Source: Neolewinella aurantiaca
Lineage (GTDB): Bacteria; Bacteroidota; Bacteroidia; Chitinophagales; Saprospiraceae
Assembly (NCBI RefSeq): GCF_008014675.1
Contig: NZ_VOXD01000013.1
Coordinates: 85,339 to 149,338 of the forward strand
Length of the DNA stretch: 64,000 nucleotides
Direction: 5' to 3'
Part shown: positions 18,979-27,065 of the stretch, piece after piece
Layout of the letters: every line of letters begins with the position of its first letter
How positions within the stretch are numbered: the stretch's first letter is position 1
Translations under genes and position numbers: made by a program
The notes under the pieces: generated by a model
What the model was told of the DNA's origin: nothing
Databases searched by the model: none
The model's input: the letters and a program-made list of their open reading frames with translations, nothing else

Positions 18979-19052
18979 CACCTCCCATAGGAATCGAACC
19001 CATGACGCAACGGAGTTGGAATCCGTCGGCAACACCCACTTGCTGGGGAGGC
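18979..19052 (-). tRNA. tRNA-Trp-like (CCA), unusual D-arm
   Basis: The anticodon stem ACGGA/TCCGT is perfect with loop TTCCAAC (anticodon CCA), the acceptor is GCCTCCC/GGGAGGT, and the discriminator G suits Trp. The D-arm is odd (stem GCAA/TTGC, short loop GTGGGTG), positions 8-9 read CA, and one extra base lies before the anticodon stem. It could be a divergent but active gene or a degenerate copy. Bacteroidota normally have another tRNA-Trp near tuf-secE. Confidence 0.65.
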
Positions 19053-19057
19053 GGTTT

Positions 19058-19085
19058 TTAGAAGCTAGGAATTAGGAGCTAGAAA
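19058..19085. repeat. Heptad tandem array upstream of tRNA-Trp-like gene
   Basis: Four 7-bp units in a row: TTAGAAG, CTAGGAA, TTAGGAG, CTAGAAA. The array lies just before the 5' end of the minus-strand tRNA. Confidence 0.6.
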
Positions 19086-19090
19086 CTTGT

Positions 19091-19250
19091 GGCCTGTCAA
19101 GATCAGATTTTCAGGTAGCCTGCGATGCTTTTTTGCGCCTGACGTCGTTGACCAAACACTTCCGTAGCTACGGCAATGCAAGTATTTGGTCGCCTGGTCA
19201 GCCACAAAAAATCATCAGCATCCAACCCGAAAATTGAACCTTGACAAACC
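19091..19250. repeat. Large imperfect fold-back element in the tRNA cluster
   Basis: The left arm (about 19091-19145) and right arm (about 19195-19250) are imperfect inverted copies, matching at GTCAAG, ATTTTC and GATGC-TTTTTTG blocks. An inner palindrome pairs GACCAAA with TTTGGTC and CCGTAGC with GCTACGG. No coding capacity; origin unknown. Confidence 0.5.
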
Positions 19251-19308
19251 AATAGAGTATTAAGTCATCTCCTCGTAACAATTCACTAATTCCTATCTTC
19301 TAAAATTG

Positions 19309-19382
19309 TGGTGCCGGAAGGATTTGAACCTCCGACCTTCTGTGCTTCAAACAGACGCTGCTACCAACTGAGCTACGACACC
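19309..19382 (-). tRNA. tRNA-Phe (GAA)
   Basis: Acceptor GGTGTCG/CGGCACC, normal D-arm (GCTC/GAGC-like with GGTAG), anticodon stem TCTGT/ACAGA with loop TTGAAGC (GAA), T-loop TTCAAAT and discriminator A. A standard 74-nt cloverleaf. Confidence 0.95.
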
Positions 19383-19393
19383 GGAATAACTTG

Positions 19394-19500
19394 CGGAAAC
19401 TGAAGGAGTCGATCTCCGAAGGAAGCAGCGTAGCTAACCTTCGACCTTTCAGTCGGGCTGGTTTTCAAGACCAGTTGCACGCCACCGCGCCCCAGCTTCC
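19394..19500 (-). tRNA. tRNA-Ser (TGA) with a 24-nt insertion in the T-loop
   Basis: The acceptor GGAAGCT/AGTTTCC pairs fully (one G-T), with discriminator G. The anticodon stem CTGGT/ACCAG holds loop CTTGAAA (anticodon TGA), and a class II variable arm is present. The T-stem GAAGG/CCTTC is perfect, but its loop is split: T54 is followed by 24 extra bases (19413-19436) before TCGACT. Without the insert the gene is a normal 83-nt tRNA. The insert can fold as AGC-TAC-GCT followed by a CTTCC / GGAGA hairpin with a TTC loop. Whether it is removed from the transcript is unknown. Confidence 0.8.
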
Positions 19501-19506
19501 ATATCC

Positions 19507-19600
19507 GTTAACAAACATTCCGGTTTTCCACCTCTCCCCCCGCCCTTTCCTACAGGCTTCGCCCAAGGCTCAGCGGAGAGGGAGCCAAAATGTCTGTTAC
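19507..19600. mobile_element. Diverged MITE-like element
   Basis: Imperfect termini GTTAACAAACATTCCGG and CCAAAATGTCTGTTAC enclose an interior (CCACCTCTCCCCCCGCCC ... GGCTCAGCGGAGAGG). In inverted orientation the interior resembles the element at 8433-8578. No clear flanking duplication remains. It lies between tRNA-Ser and tRNA-Pro. Confidence 0.5.
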
Positions 19601-19622
19601 TTAGCGGTCAATGAATTAATCG

Positions 19623-19697
19623 TACGGGTAGTCCGACTCGAACGGACATCTCCTGCGCTCCAAACGCAACTCTTTCGGCCAATTAAGATACACCCGT
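19623..19697 (-). tRNA. tRNA-Pro (TGG), A1-U72 type
   Basis: The full cloverleaf fits: acceptor ACGGGTG/TACCCGT, D-stem TCTT/AAGA, anticodon stem TTGCG/CGCAG with loop TTTGGAG (anticodon TGG), T-arm GTCCG/CGGAC with loop TTCGAGT, discriminator A. Bacterial tRNA-Pro normally starts with C1-G72; the A1-U72 pair here is unusual. Confidence 0.85.
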
Positions 19698-19703
19698 AAA
19701 AGA

Positions 19704-19740
19704 GAAGGCCCGCCGGTGAACTTGTCACCAACGGGCCTTC
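19704..19740 (-). terminator. Hairpin between the CAT tRNA and tRNA-Pro
   Basis: GAAGGCCCG pairs with CGGGCCTTC, and the stem extends through GGTGA/TCACC. On the minus strand it is followed by TCTCTTTT, giving a plausible intrinsic terminator that splits the tRNA cluster into two units. Confidence 0.65.
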
Positions 19741-19862
19741 CAAAACGCATGCTTTACGCACACTGGTCAGCTACCGTCAGGACGGGGGAGAAGGGATAAA
19801 ACAACTCGGTGACCAGAATAGAAACATGATGATTGAATTTTTTAGCTTTGAATTTTTCTTTG

Positions 19863-19958
19863 ATGCGGGAAGAGGGTTCGACCGCCGAAGGCAGCAGCGC
19901 AGCTAACCCACGATCACTGGCTTATGAGACCGGTATGCTACCACTGCACTACCCCGCA
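19863..19958 (-). tRNA. tRNA with CAT anticodon and a 24-nt T-loop insertion
   Basis: The cloverleaf adds up to 72 nt once 24 bases (19882-19905) are removed from the T-loop. Acceptor TGCGGGG/TCCCGCA, D-stem GTGC/GCAT, anticodon stem CCGGT/GCCAG with loop CTCATAA (anticodon CAT), T-stem GTGGG/CCTCT. The insert sits after T54, the same place as in the Ser gene, and 20 of 24 bases agree. The anticodon stem has one mismatch and the T-stem has one mismatch plus two G-T pairs, so a decaying copy is possible. It could serve Met or, if modified, Ile; lack of the GGG/CCC anticodon stem argues against an initiator. Confidence 0.6.
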
Positions 19959-20173
19959 TCGTTGTAAGGTCATGGAGGAAGTGATAAGTTGCAGGCAGCC
20001 CAATAATGTAAACGAGAACTCGCCAGTCGAATTCTTTTTTGCTCCGGCATTTAAGGAGATACAAGTCTGGTGAAGATGATCCGGCTATTGAAGACAGAGA
20101 TATGAAAGGGGGGGCAAAAAAGTTCGCCTGTCGAGTTCGGTTATGCCCGACCCGACTCCTCAAAACCTCACCC

Positions 20174-20192
20174 TGCATCCCGCGTCCGCGCC
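20174..20192 (+). repeat. Dispersed 19-bp repeat, copy 6
   Basis: Reads TGCATCCCGCGTCCGCGCC. It directly follows the T-run of the thrS terminator. Confidence 0.65.
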
Positions 20193-20231
20193 AAAAAAAA
20201 AGCGCCTCCCTACCGAAATAGAGAGGCGCTT
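20193..20231 (-). terminator. Intrinsic terminator after thrS
   Basis: On the minus strand AAGCGCCTC pairs with GAGGCGCTT, with further pairing toward a short loop, followed by nine T. It lies about 90 bp past the thrS stop. Confidence 0.85.
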
Positions 20232-20320
20232 AAGTTTTGAAGAGTCGAATGGCGCAGTCGGCGGACGAGTCAGAGCTAACGCTCGCCTCGGCCGACGACC
20301 TGAAGTTTCCCCTGTGGGGC

Positions 20321-22258
20321 CTAGTACGTCAACTGCTCCTTAAAGAAAGCGATAAATTCTTCGACGGACATCGTGCCCTTATCGCCTTCGCCCTGCACGC
20401 GCACGGCAACGCCGCCGGCCTCGACTTCCTTCTCGCCTACGATGAGCATGAAGGGGATGCGGTTGGTTTCGTTGTCGCGAATCTTGCGGCCGATGGTCTC
20501 GTTGCGGTCGTCCACCAAGCCACGGATATCGTGGGCGGCGAGCTGCTGGGAGACCTCGTGGCAGTAGTCGTTGTACTTTTCGCTGATGGGGAGGATGGCA
20601 AACTGATCGGGCGTTAGCCAGAGCGGGAACTTGCCGCCGGTGTGCTCGATGAGGATGGAGGTGAAGCGCTCCAGCGATCCGAAGGGTGCGCGGTGGATCA
20701 TCACCGGGCGGTGGGGCTGGTTGTCGGAGCCAATGTACTCCAGCTCGAAACGTTCGGGCAGGTTGTAGTCTACCTGTACGGTGCCGAGCTGCCAGCTGCG
20801 GCCAATAGCGTCGCGAACCATGAAGTCGAGCTTGGGACCGTAGAAAGCGGCTTCGCCGTACTCGGTTACGGTCTTAATATCGATCTCCTTACAGGCATCG
20901 ATGATGGCCTGCTCGGCGGTCTCCCAGTTTTCTTCGGAGCCGATGTACTTTTCGGGCTTGTCCGGGTCGCGTAGCGAGATCTGGGCGGTCACGTCGTCGA
21001 AGCCGATGAGGTTAAGGACGTCCTTCACGATGTCTACCACGGCGATGAATTCGTCCTTCACCTGGTTGGGCATACAGAAGATGTGAGCATCGTCCTGCGT
21101 GAAGCCGCGTACGCGGCTCAGGCCGTGCAGCTCACCGGTTTGCTCGTAACGGTAAACGGTGCCGAACTCGGCGAGGCGCAGCGGGAGCTCTTTGTAAGAG
21201 CGCGGGCGGAATTTGTACATCTCGCAGTGGTGCGGGCAGTTCATGGGCTTAAGCATGAACTCCTCGTCTACCCGTGGGGTCTTTATGGGCTGGAAGCTGT
21301 CTTCTCCGTATTTGTCCCAGTGACCGGAGGTCACGTACAGGTCTTTCTTGCCGATGTGCGGCGTGGTTACCTGCTGGTAGCCGGCGTTTTCCTGCTTTAC
21401 TTTCAGGAAATTCACGAGGCGTTCGCGGAGCTGGGTGCCTTTTGGCAGCCACATCGGGAGGCCGGCGCCAACTTTGTCGGAGAACATGAAAAGTTCGAGT
21501 TCCTTACCTAGTTTGCGGTGGTCGCGCTTCTTGGCTTCTTCCAGCATTTCGAGGTATTCCTTCAGCTCTTTGGCCTTGGGGAAGGAGATGCCGGAGATGC
21601 GGGTGAGCTGTTTGTTGTTTTCGTCGCCGCGCCAGAAGGCACCGCCGACTTTCATCAGCTTGATCGCCTTGATGGCACCCGTGTTGGGGATGTGTGGGCC
21701 ACGGCAGAGATCGGTGAACTCACCCTGGGTGTAGAAGGTGATGGTGCCGTCTTCGAGGGCGTCCAGCAGTTCCAGTTTGTACTCGTCGCCTTTTTCGGTG
21801 AAATAAGCGATAGCATCGGCCTTGCTTACTTCCTTACGGGTGAATTTGTTTTTCTGGCGGGCCAGTTCCAGCATCTTAGCTTCGATCTTCGGGAAGTCGT
21901 CGGTACTGATCACGGTTCCTTCGGGGGGCTCTACGTCGTAGAAGAACCCCTTTTCACTGGCGGGGCCGTAGCCGAACTTGATGCCGGGGTAGAGGGCTTC
22001 CAACGCTTCGGCCATCAGGTGGGCCGTAGAGTGCCAGAAGGTTTCCTTGCCCTGCTGGTCGTTCCAGGTATGAAGGGCGAGGGTGGCGTCTTTTGTGAGT
22101 GGGAGGTCGCGGTCGGTCAGTTGGCCGTTTACGGTAGCTGATACGACGTTGCGGGCAAGGCCGCTGGAAATACTTTCGGCAATCTGAAAAGCAGAGGTGC
22201 CGGACTCGTACTGACGGACGTTGCCGTCCGGAAAAGTGATGTTGATCATCAGGGTCAT
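20321..22258 (-). CDS. thrS: Threonyl-tRNA synthetase
   Basis: A 645-residue class II synthetase that charges tRNA-Thr. It has an N-terminal TGS domain ([15 protein letters not shown]), an editing domain with [11 protein letters not shown] near residue 76, and the catalytic core with [46 protein letters not shown] and the motif 3 region [11 protein letters not shown]. The anticodon-binding domain is at the C-terminus. An AGGAAGG sequence 7 bases before the ATG at 22258 supports that start over the ATG nine bases downstream. Octad repeats and a TAACTTTG box lie upstream. Confidence 0.97.
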   Translation of the reverse strand: MTLMINITFPDGNVRQYESGTSAFQIAESISSGLARNVVSATVNGQLTDRDLPLTKDATLALHTWNDQQGKETFWHSTAHLMAEALEALYPGIKFGYGPASEKGFFYDVEPPEGTVISTDDFPKIEAKMLELARQKNKFTRKEVSKADAIAYFTEKGDEYKLELLDALEDGTITFYTQGEFTDLCRGPHIPNTGAIKAIKLMKVGGAFWRGDENNKQLTRISGISFPKAKELKEYLEMLEEAKKRDHRKLGKELELFMFSDKVGAGLPMWLPKGTQLRERLVNFLKVKQENAGYQQVTTPHIGKKDLYVTSGHWDKYGEDSFQPIKTPRVDEEFMLKPMNCPHHCEMYKFRPRSYKELPLRLAEFGTVYRYEQTGELHGLSRVRGFTQDDAHIFCMPNQVKDEFIAVVDIVKDVLNLIGFDDVTAQISLRDPDKPEKYIGSEENWETAEQAIIDACKEIDIKTVTEYGEAAFYGPKLDFMVRDAIGRSWQLGTVQVDYNLPERFELEYIGSDNQPHRPVMIHRAPFGSLERFTSILIEHTGGKFPLWLTPDQFAILPISEKYNDYCHEVSQQLAAHDIRGLVDDRNETIGRKIRDNETNRIPFMLIVGEKEVEAGGVAVRVQGEGDKGTMSVEEFIAFFKEQLTY

Positions 22259-22295
22259 TTAGTGCCTTCCTACAAACGAAGGCGGGTTCAGGGCG

Positions 22296-22329
22296 CAAAG
22301 TTAATTCTTAGTCCGTTAGCCTGTTAGTT
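22296..22329 (-). promoter_or_regulatory. TAACTTTG box with octad repeats upstream of thrS
   Basis: On the minus strand the units AACTAACA, GGCTAACG and GACTAAGA run in 8-bp register into ATTAACTTTGC. TAACTTTG (22296-22303) fits the -7 consensus 38 bp before the thrS start. The same octad-plus-box layout precedes purQ and gatA. Confidence 0.5.
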
Positions 22330-22378
22330 CAACGCTTCTTAAGTGAAATGGTCTGGCAGGTAGCGGCTGTAATTTTCT

Positions 22379-22396
22379 GGCGGGGTCGCAGGTGCA
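22379..22396 (-). repeat. Dispersed 19-bp repeat, copy 7
   Basis: The minus strand reads TGCACCTGCGACCCCGCC. It lies about 120 bp upstream of thrS. Confidence 0.65.
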
Positions 22397-22455
22397 AAGC
22401 GGAGTTTCCTGTGCTGAGTTACTCCGGGAGACTATTTTCTTTATTTCGTGGGGGC

Positions 22456-22514
22456 AAAAAAAAGCACTCAGCACTCAGCCCCGGGCATTGCCGGGAAACT
22501 GAACACTGAGTGCT
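22456..22514 (-). terminator. Terminator after the YceI gene
   Basis: On the minus strand AGCACTCAG pairs with CTGAGTGCT around GCCCGGG/CCCGGC inner pairings, followed by eight T. It lies about 77 bp past the YceI stop. Confidence 0.75.
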
Positions 22515-22591
22515 GGGTAGTCGGTAAGTCCTTGCGTTTAGCTGATAAGGAACCAGGCCGACTACAGGCTCGAAACAAATCGGGCGACAGG

Positions 22592-23245
22592 CTATTTGTT
22601 GGCAACCAACATGATCTCGAGACCGATGTTGTCGTTGATCATCTTGTCCTGTACGGTACCAATTGCTCCGCTGCCGTACTCCATACCCCACTGGGTACGA
22701 TCGATGGTGAACTTAGGAGTACTTGCTTTCAGCATTCCTCCCTCCATAGAAACGGTGGCAGGAATGGTGATGCTGCGGCTTTCGCCGTGCAGGGTAAGGT
22801 TACCGGTGATGTCGTGTGTGCGGCCGTCTTCGTTAGAAGCTTCCTGTACCTGAGTGATGACGAAGTTGGCCATCGGGTAAGTCTCTACGTCGAAGAAGTC
22901 TGCGCTCTGGAGGTGAGAGATCAGCTTGGTTGCTTTTTCGCCTTCCAGGTCGGTGCTTTCCATCTCACGCAGGTCGATCGCAAACTTCCCTCCAACGATT
23001 GCATCGTTGGCAACGATCAGCTGACCGTCGGTAACGCGAACCGTGCCGGTGTGTCCGTAAGCGATCTTTGATCCTTCCCAGTTAATGACGCTGGCCGCAG
23101 GGTCAACGTTGTACTGTGTCGAAGAAACCATTTCGGTCTTGGTTGTTTCGTCTTCGGCTTCGGAGGATTCCACAGCCTGGCCTTCGGGGCCACCGCATGC
23201 GGTGAAGAAAGCAGCGAGGGTAAGTAAGAAAAAGAAATTTTTCAT
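22592..23245 (-). CDS. YceI-family lipoprotein
   Basis: A protein of 217 residues from the ATG before KNFFFLLTLAAFF; a longer upstream frame is not needed. The N-terminus is a lipoprotein signal with the cleavage site FTAC near residue 16, followed by an acidic linker. The YceI lipocalin-like domain is recognised by YNVDPAASVINWEGSKIAYGHTGTVRV, LISHLQSADFFDVETYPMANFVIT and ITGNLTLHGESRSITIPATV. YceI proteins bind isoprenoid or amphiphilic ligands in the periplasm; the ligand here is not known. Confidence 0.93.
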   Translation of the reverse strand: MKNFFFLLTLAAFFTACGGPEGQAVESSEAEDETTKTEMVSSTQYNVDPAASVINWEGSKIAYGHTGTVRVTDGQLIVANDAIVGGKFAIDLREMESTDLEGEKATKLISHLQSADFFDVETYPMANFVITQVQEASNEDGRTHDITGNLTLHGESRSITIPATVSMEGGMLKASTPKFTIDRTQWGMEYGSGAIGTVQDKMINDNIGLEIMLVANK

Positions 23246-23423
23246 TGCTAAGTTGTTGTTGATTCTAGTAGAGGCAAATAGGTTTGAGGCCATTTACAAT
23301 GGTTGGTTACGACGCTTATAACAGCCAACTAACGGATATGTTAGTTGCTCATGGAAATTAGTGTATGTACACCAGAGAGGTGTCCGTAAGCAGGATGTCC
23401 GGTATTTTCGTTGGCTCTTCCAA

Positions 23424-23479
23424 CAAAAAAGCATTCAGCCTGCAGGCTACCGTGCGTGGTAACCTGCAAGTTGAATGCT
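23424..23479 (-). terminator. Intrinsic terminator after gnd
   Basis: AGCATTCA at 23430 pairs with TGAATGCT at 23472-23479, with inner GCAGG/CCTGC and TACC/GGTA pairs. On the minus strand six T follow. It is about 93 bp past the gnd stop. Confidence 0.8.
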
Positions 23480-23571
23480 GTGTGTTGGAGCGAAGATCGA
23501 ATCCTGATATGTTCAAAACTGATCTCCTTGCCTTTGCGGATTGAGGATGCTCCGCACTTATACCGTTGTAA

Positions 23572-24987
<1,416 letters not shown>

Positions 24988-25139
24988 TTGCTGGATATAT
25001 TTTGGTTCGGGAGTTTACTTCCCTTATCTGTAAAGGTATGTATTTGGCGGAGGTTCACTTGCGGCAATTATTGTGTTGTTTTCCGACGTTTCAGGGGCTT
25101 ACGCCACGATAAACGTTCGGTATGCTGCCGGTTTGAAGC

Positions 25140-25159
25140 GGCGCTGATGCAGGTGCAGG
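25140..25159 (-). repeat. Dispersed 19-bp repeat, copy 8
   Basis: The minus strand reads TGCACCTGCATCAGCGCC, a diverged copy, about 150 bp upstream of gnd. It faces copy 9 in inverted orientation. Confidence 0.5.
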
Positions 25160-25199
25160 CACGGTTTATTGGAGGGTAATCTCTTTGTCGTTAAACCTT

Positions 25200-25284
25200 A
25201 CCTTGCACCTGCGGCCCCGCCCAGAGCTGCCTGGCAGAAGAAAGATGTTACTCTTCCAGCGCTGCTACCTTGCCATCCGCCGGA
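25200..25284 (-). pseudogene. Duplicated remnant of the rpiB 3' end
   Basis: This stretch repeats, in the same orientation, the last codons and downstream flank of rpiB (29915-30001). The first 23 bp are identical and CAGAAGAAAGATGTTAC is shared. The coding part reads KVAALEE-stop here against KVAELEK-stop in rpiB, with one base lost upstream. Only the last dozen codons are present, so it cannot be functional. It marks the gnd-proximal edge of the accessory segment. Confidence 0.75.
25204..25222 (+). repeat. Dispersed 19-bp repeat, copy 9
   Basis: Reads TGCACCTGCGGCCCCGCCC. It is part of the duplicated rpiB tail and identical to copy 11. Confidence 0.75.
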
Positions 25285-25472
25285 TTTTTGTGCCACAACA
25301 AAGCGCTGAATCCGGAGTTTAGCCATCGCTAAATGAGGATTTCGGCAACGAAGTCACGGTGCGAAAAGACAAGGAATAACGGCCAGGTAATCATAAACTC
25401 AGCCAGTAGTCAAACGTTTGAGATAGGCTTGCTTTAGGCCGCTGAATGGTAAAGAACTGGGTGAAGCACACC

Positions 25473-25560
25473 GGGCGCAAACCAGATTGTTGCTCCCCCC
25501 CCCTGCCTCCCCACTTCGCAACGCTGGGGAGGAGCAACCGGGACAATCGGGTTTGCGCGC
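25473..25560. repeat. Fold-back element with GCGCAAACC termini
   Basis: GGGCGCAAACC and GATTGT on the left are mirrored by ACAATC and GGTTTGCGC on the right. The interior forms a CCTCCCCA / TGGGGAGG stem and contains a run of nine C. No flanking duplication was recognised. Confidence 0.55.
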
Positions 25561-25809
25561 AAACACACCTGACATAATCATCGTCCCCAAAAAACAATCT
25601 GGTCTATACTCAACAACACTTCTCTTTTATTAGAAATGACGACACATGTATAGCTTGCACCATGTGTTAATATTCGTTTTTTTTTGATTGTTGTTGTTGT
25701 TAATATTGTATTATTGATAACCGCGAGTGAAAAGTTAGTCATTTCCTTTTACTTTCTGTTTTGAAGGAGGCGGGGATTTTAATCTTATATACTCTCATAA
25801 ACCTTTTTT

Positions 25810-26112
25810 ATGAAATTAATTCTATTGAGTATGTTGATATCTCTTGGGCTATCAACAACAAATACCAATTCGATAGCCACAGATAGCAGCGATGAGAATT
25901 TATATCTGGATGGGTATAACTCAACTACTTCAGCTGTTTCCATGGAAGAGACAGACCCTTGCTTGTCCGGTTGTATTGAAACAACCGTAAGAACCTACTG
26001 TGGAATAATTATAAAGTTTCAGGCGTGTCCGTGTCCATGGTTCCCTCCTTTTCAAATCCAACGGGCCAGGCTTATTAGGCAAGCATGTGGCGTCGGTGGT
26101 GTAGATCCGTAA
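25810..26112 (+). CDS. Small secreted cysteine-containing protein, unknown
   Basis: A 100-residue protein with a signal peptide (MKLILLSMLISLGLSTT). The mature part has six cysteines: CLSGC, a single Cys in RTYCG, CPC, and one near the end. The even number and close spacing suggest disulfides. I recognise no family. The region is AT-richer than its neighbours. A 14-bp perfect hairpin follows about 44 bp past the stop. A GLPGLI gene and an outer-membrane receptor gene follow in the same direction, so it may be part of an exported set, but its job is unknown. Confidence 0.6.
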   Translation: MKLILLSMLISLGLSTTNTNSIATDSSDENLYLDGYNSTTSAVSMEETDPCLSGCIETTVRTYCGIIIKFQACPCPWFPPFQIQRARLIRQACGVGGVDP

Positions 26113-26155
26113 GAAATTAGTTTAAGCAAATAAATGACCTGATAATTTTGTTTAC

Positions 26156-26187
26156 GTGGGGAAGTAGCGCTTTCGCTACTTCCCCAC
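26156..26187 (+). terminator. Hairpin after the small secreted protein gene
   Basis: A perfect 14-bp stem (GTGGGGAAGTAGCG and its complement) with a CTTT loop, followed by GCTATTTTATTTC. It probably ends the upstream transcript and overlaps the region before the GLPGLI start. Confidence 0.75.
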
Positions 26188-26207
26188 GCTATTTTATTTC
26201 AACTATT

Positions 26208-27062
26208 ATGACTAGATGGATTTCCTTAGCTATCACCTGTGTATTCGGAAACGTTTGCTACGCGCAGTTGACTAAAACAGTGGACTATGCTCTAATTTAT
26301 GACCTTTCATATATAAGGGATACCTCTGCAAATGAGTACCACAGTGGTTACGAGTGCATTGCCATGCGGGTAGGTGACGAAGGGCGCTTTCAGGATTTCA
26401 ATGAATACTTCAACGATTCTATATTAATTTCATTTGGAGAGCGATACCCGGGTTTAAATACCGCATCGCTTCCAAAGGAACAACTTGACGCAGTACTGGA
26501 AGAAATCGATGCGACGATGGCAAAATGGCAAAAACCAAGCACTGATAAATATAGAATAGTAAAAGATTTCAGCAGTAATCGTTCTAAATTGGTATCAATC
26601 TACAGCATGACTCCTCAGCACCTTGAGCAACCATTAGCTCAAGACTGGCAGCTCACCACTATTCAAGATACCATTGCTGGAATGCGTTGTTATCAAGCAA
26701 CAACATGCTACGGTGGCCGGAATTACGTGGCTTGGTACAATCCTGATATTCCGATTTCCGATGGGCCTTACGTTTTCGCGGGCTTGCCCGGTTTAATCGT
26801 AAAAATAAGCGACGATAAAAATTGGTACAGCTTCACGCTAAAGCGATTGAATTTGAAGCCGCATGAGCGATTTTGGAATGAATACCTTATACTTCCCGCC
26901 AGTACGCCCGTCAGTCGGGAAATATTTGTTCGAACCATGAAAGAACGAAAAGAGAATCCTAAAATGATGGGCCTGATTGGAAAGGAGCCGGAAGAAGTTC
27001 GTCTCCAAAGGAAAAAAGGATTTAATAAACGCTTCGATCTGCTGCTGGAACAAAATCATTAG
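26208..27062 (+). CDS. GLPGLI family protein
   Basis: A 284-residue exported protein. The signal peptide is MTRWISLAITCVFGNVCYAQ; the ATG at 26208 is chosen because the frame upstream encodes part of the terminator hairpin. The family motif appears as FAGLPGLIVKISD near residue 210, preceded by AWYNPDIPISDGPYVF, which is diagnostic. GLPGLI genes are typically followed by TonB-receptor-like genes, as here, and are thought to act at the cell envelope; the biochemical role is unknown. The gene is AT-richer than the window average. The next gene begins three bases after its stop. Confidence 0.9.
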   Translation: MTRWISLAITCVFGNVCYAQLTKTVDYALIYDLSYIRDTSANEYHSGYECIAMRVGDEGRFQDFNEYFNDSILISFGERYPGLNTASLPKEQLDAVLEEIDATMAKWQKPSTDKYRIVKDFSSNRSKLVSIYSMTPQHLEQPLAQDWQLTTIQDTIAGMRCYQATTCYGGRNYVAWYNPDIPISDGPYVFAGLPGLIVKISDDKNWYSFTLKRLNLKPHERFWNEYLILPASTPVSREIFVRTMKERKENPKMMGLIGKEPEEVRLQRKKGFNKRFDLLLEQNH

Positions 27063-27065
27063 TAA

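Larger units (their letters stand above)
24988..25809. other. Repeat-rich gap upstream of gnd
   Basis: No gene is supported in these 822 bases. They hold two copies of the 19-bp repeat (25140, 25204), a duplicated rpiB tail (25200-25284), a fold-back element (25473-25560) and an AT-rich stretch with poly-T at 25676-25685. That stretch probably carries the promoter of the small secreted protein gene. Confidence 0.6.

Noticed and set aside
19741..19862. An additional tRNA between the terminator and the CAT tRNA
   Set aside because: No anticodon arm or T-arm could be found in this stretch.
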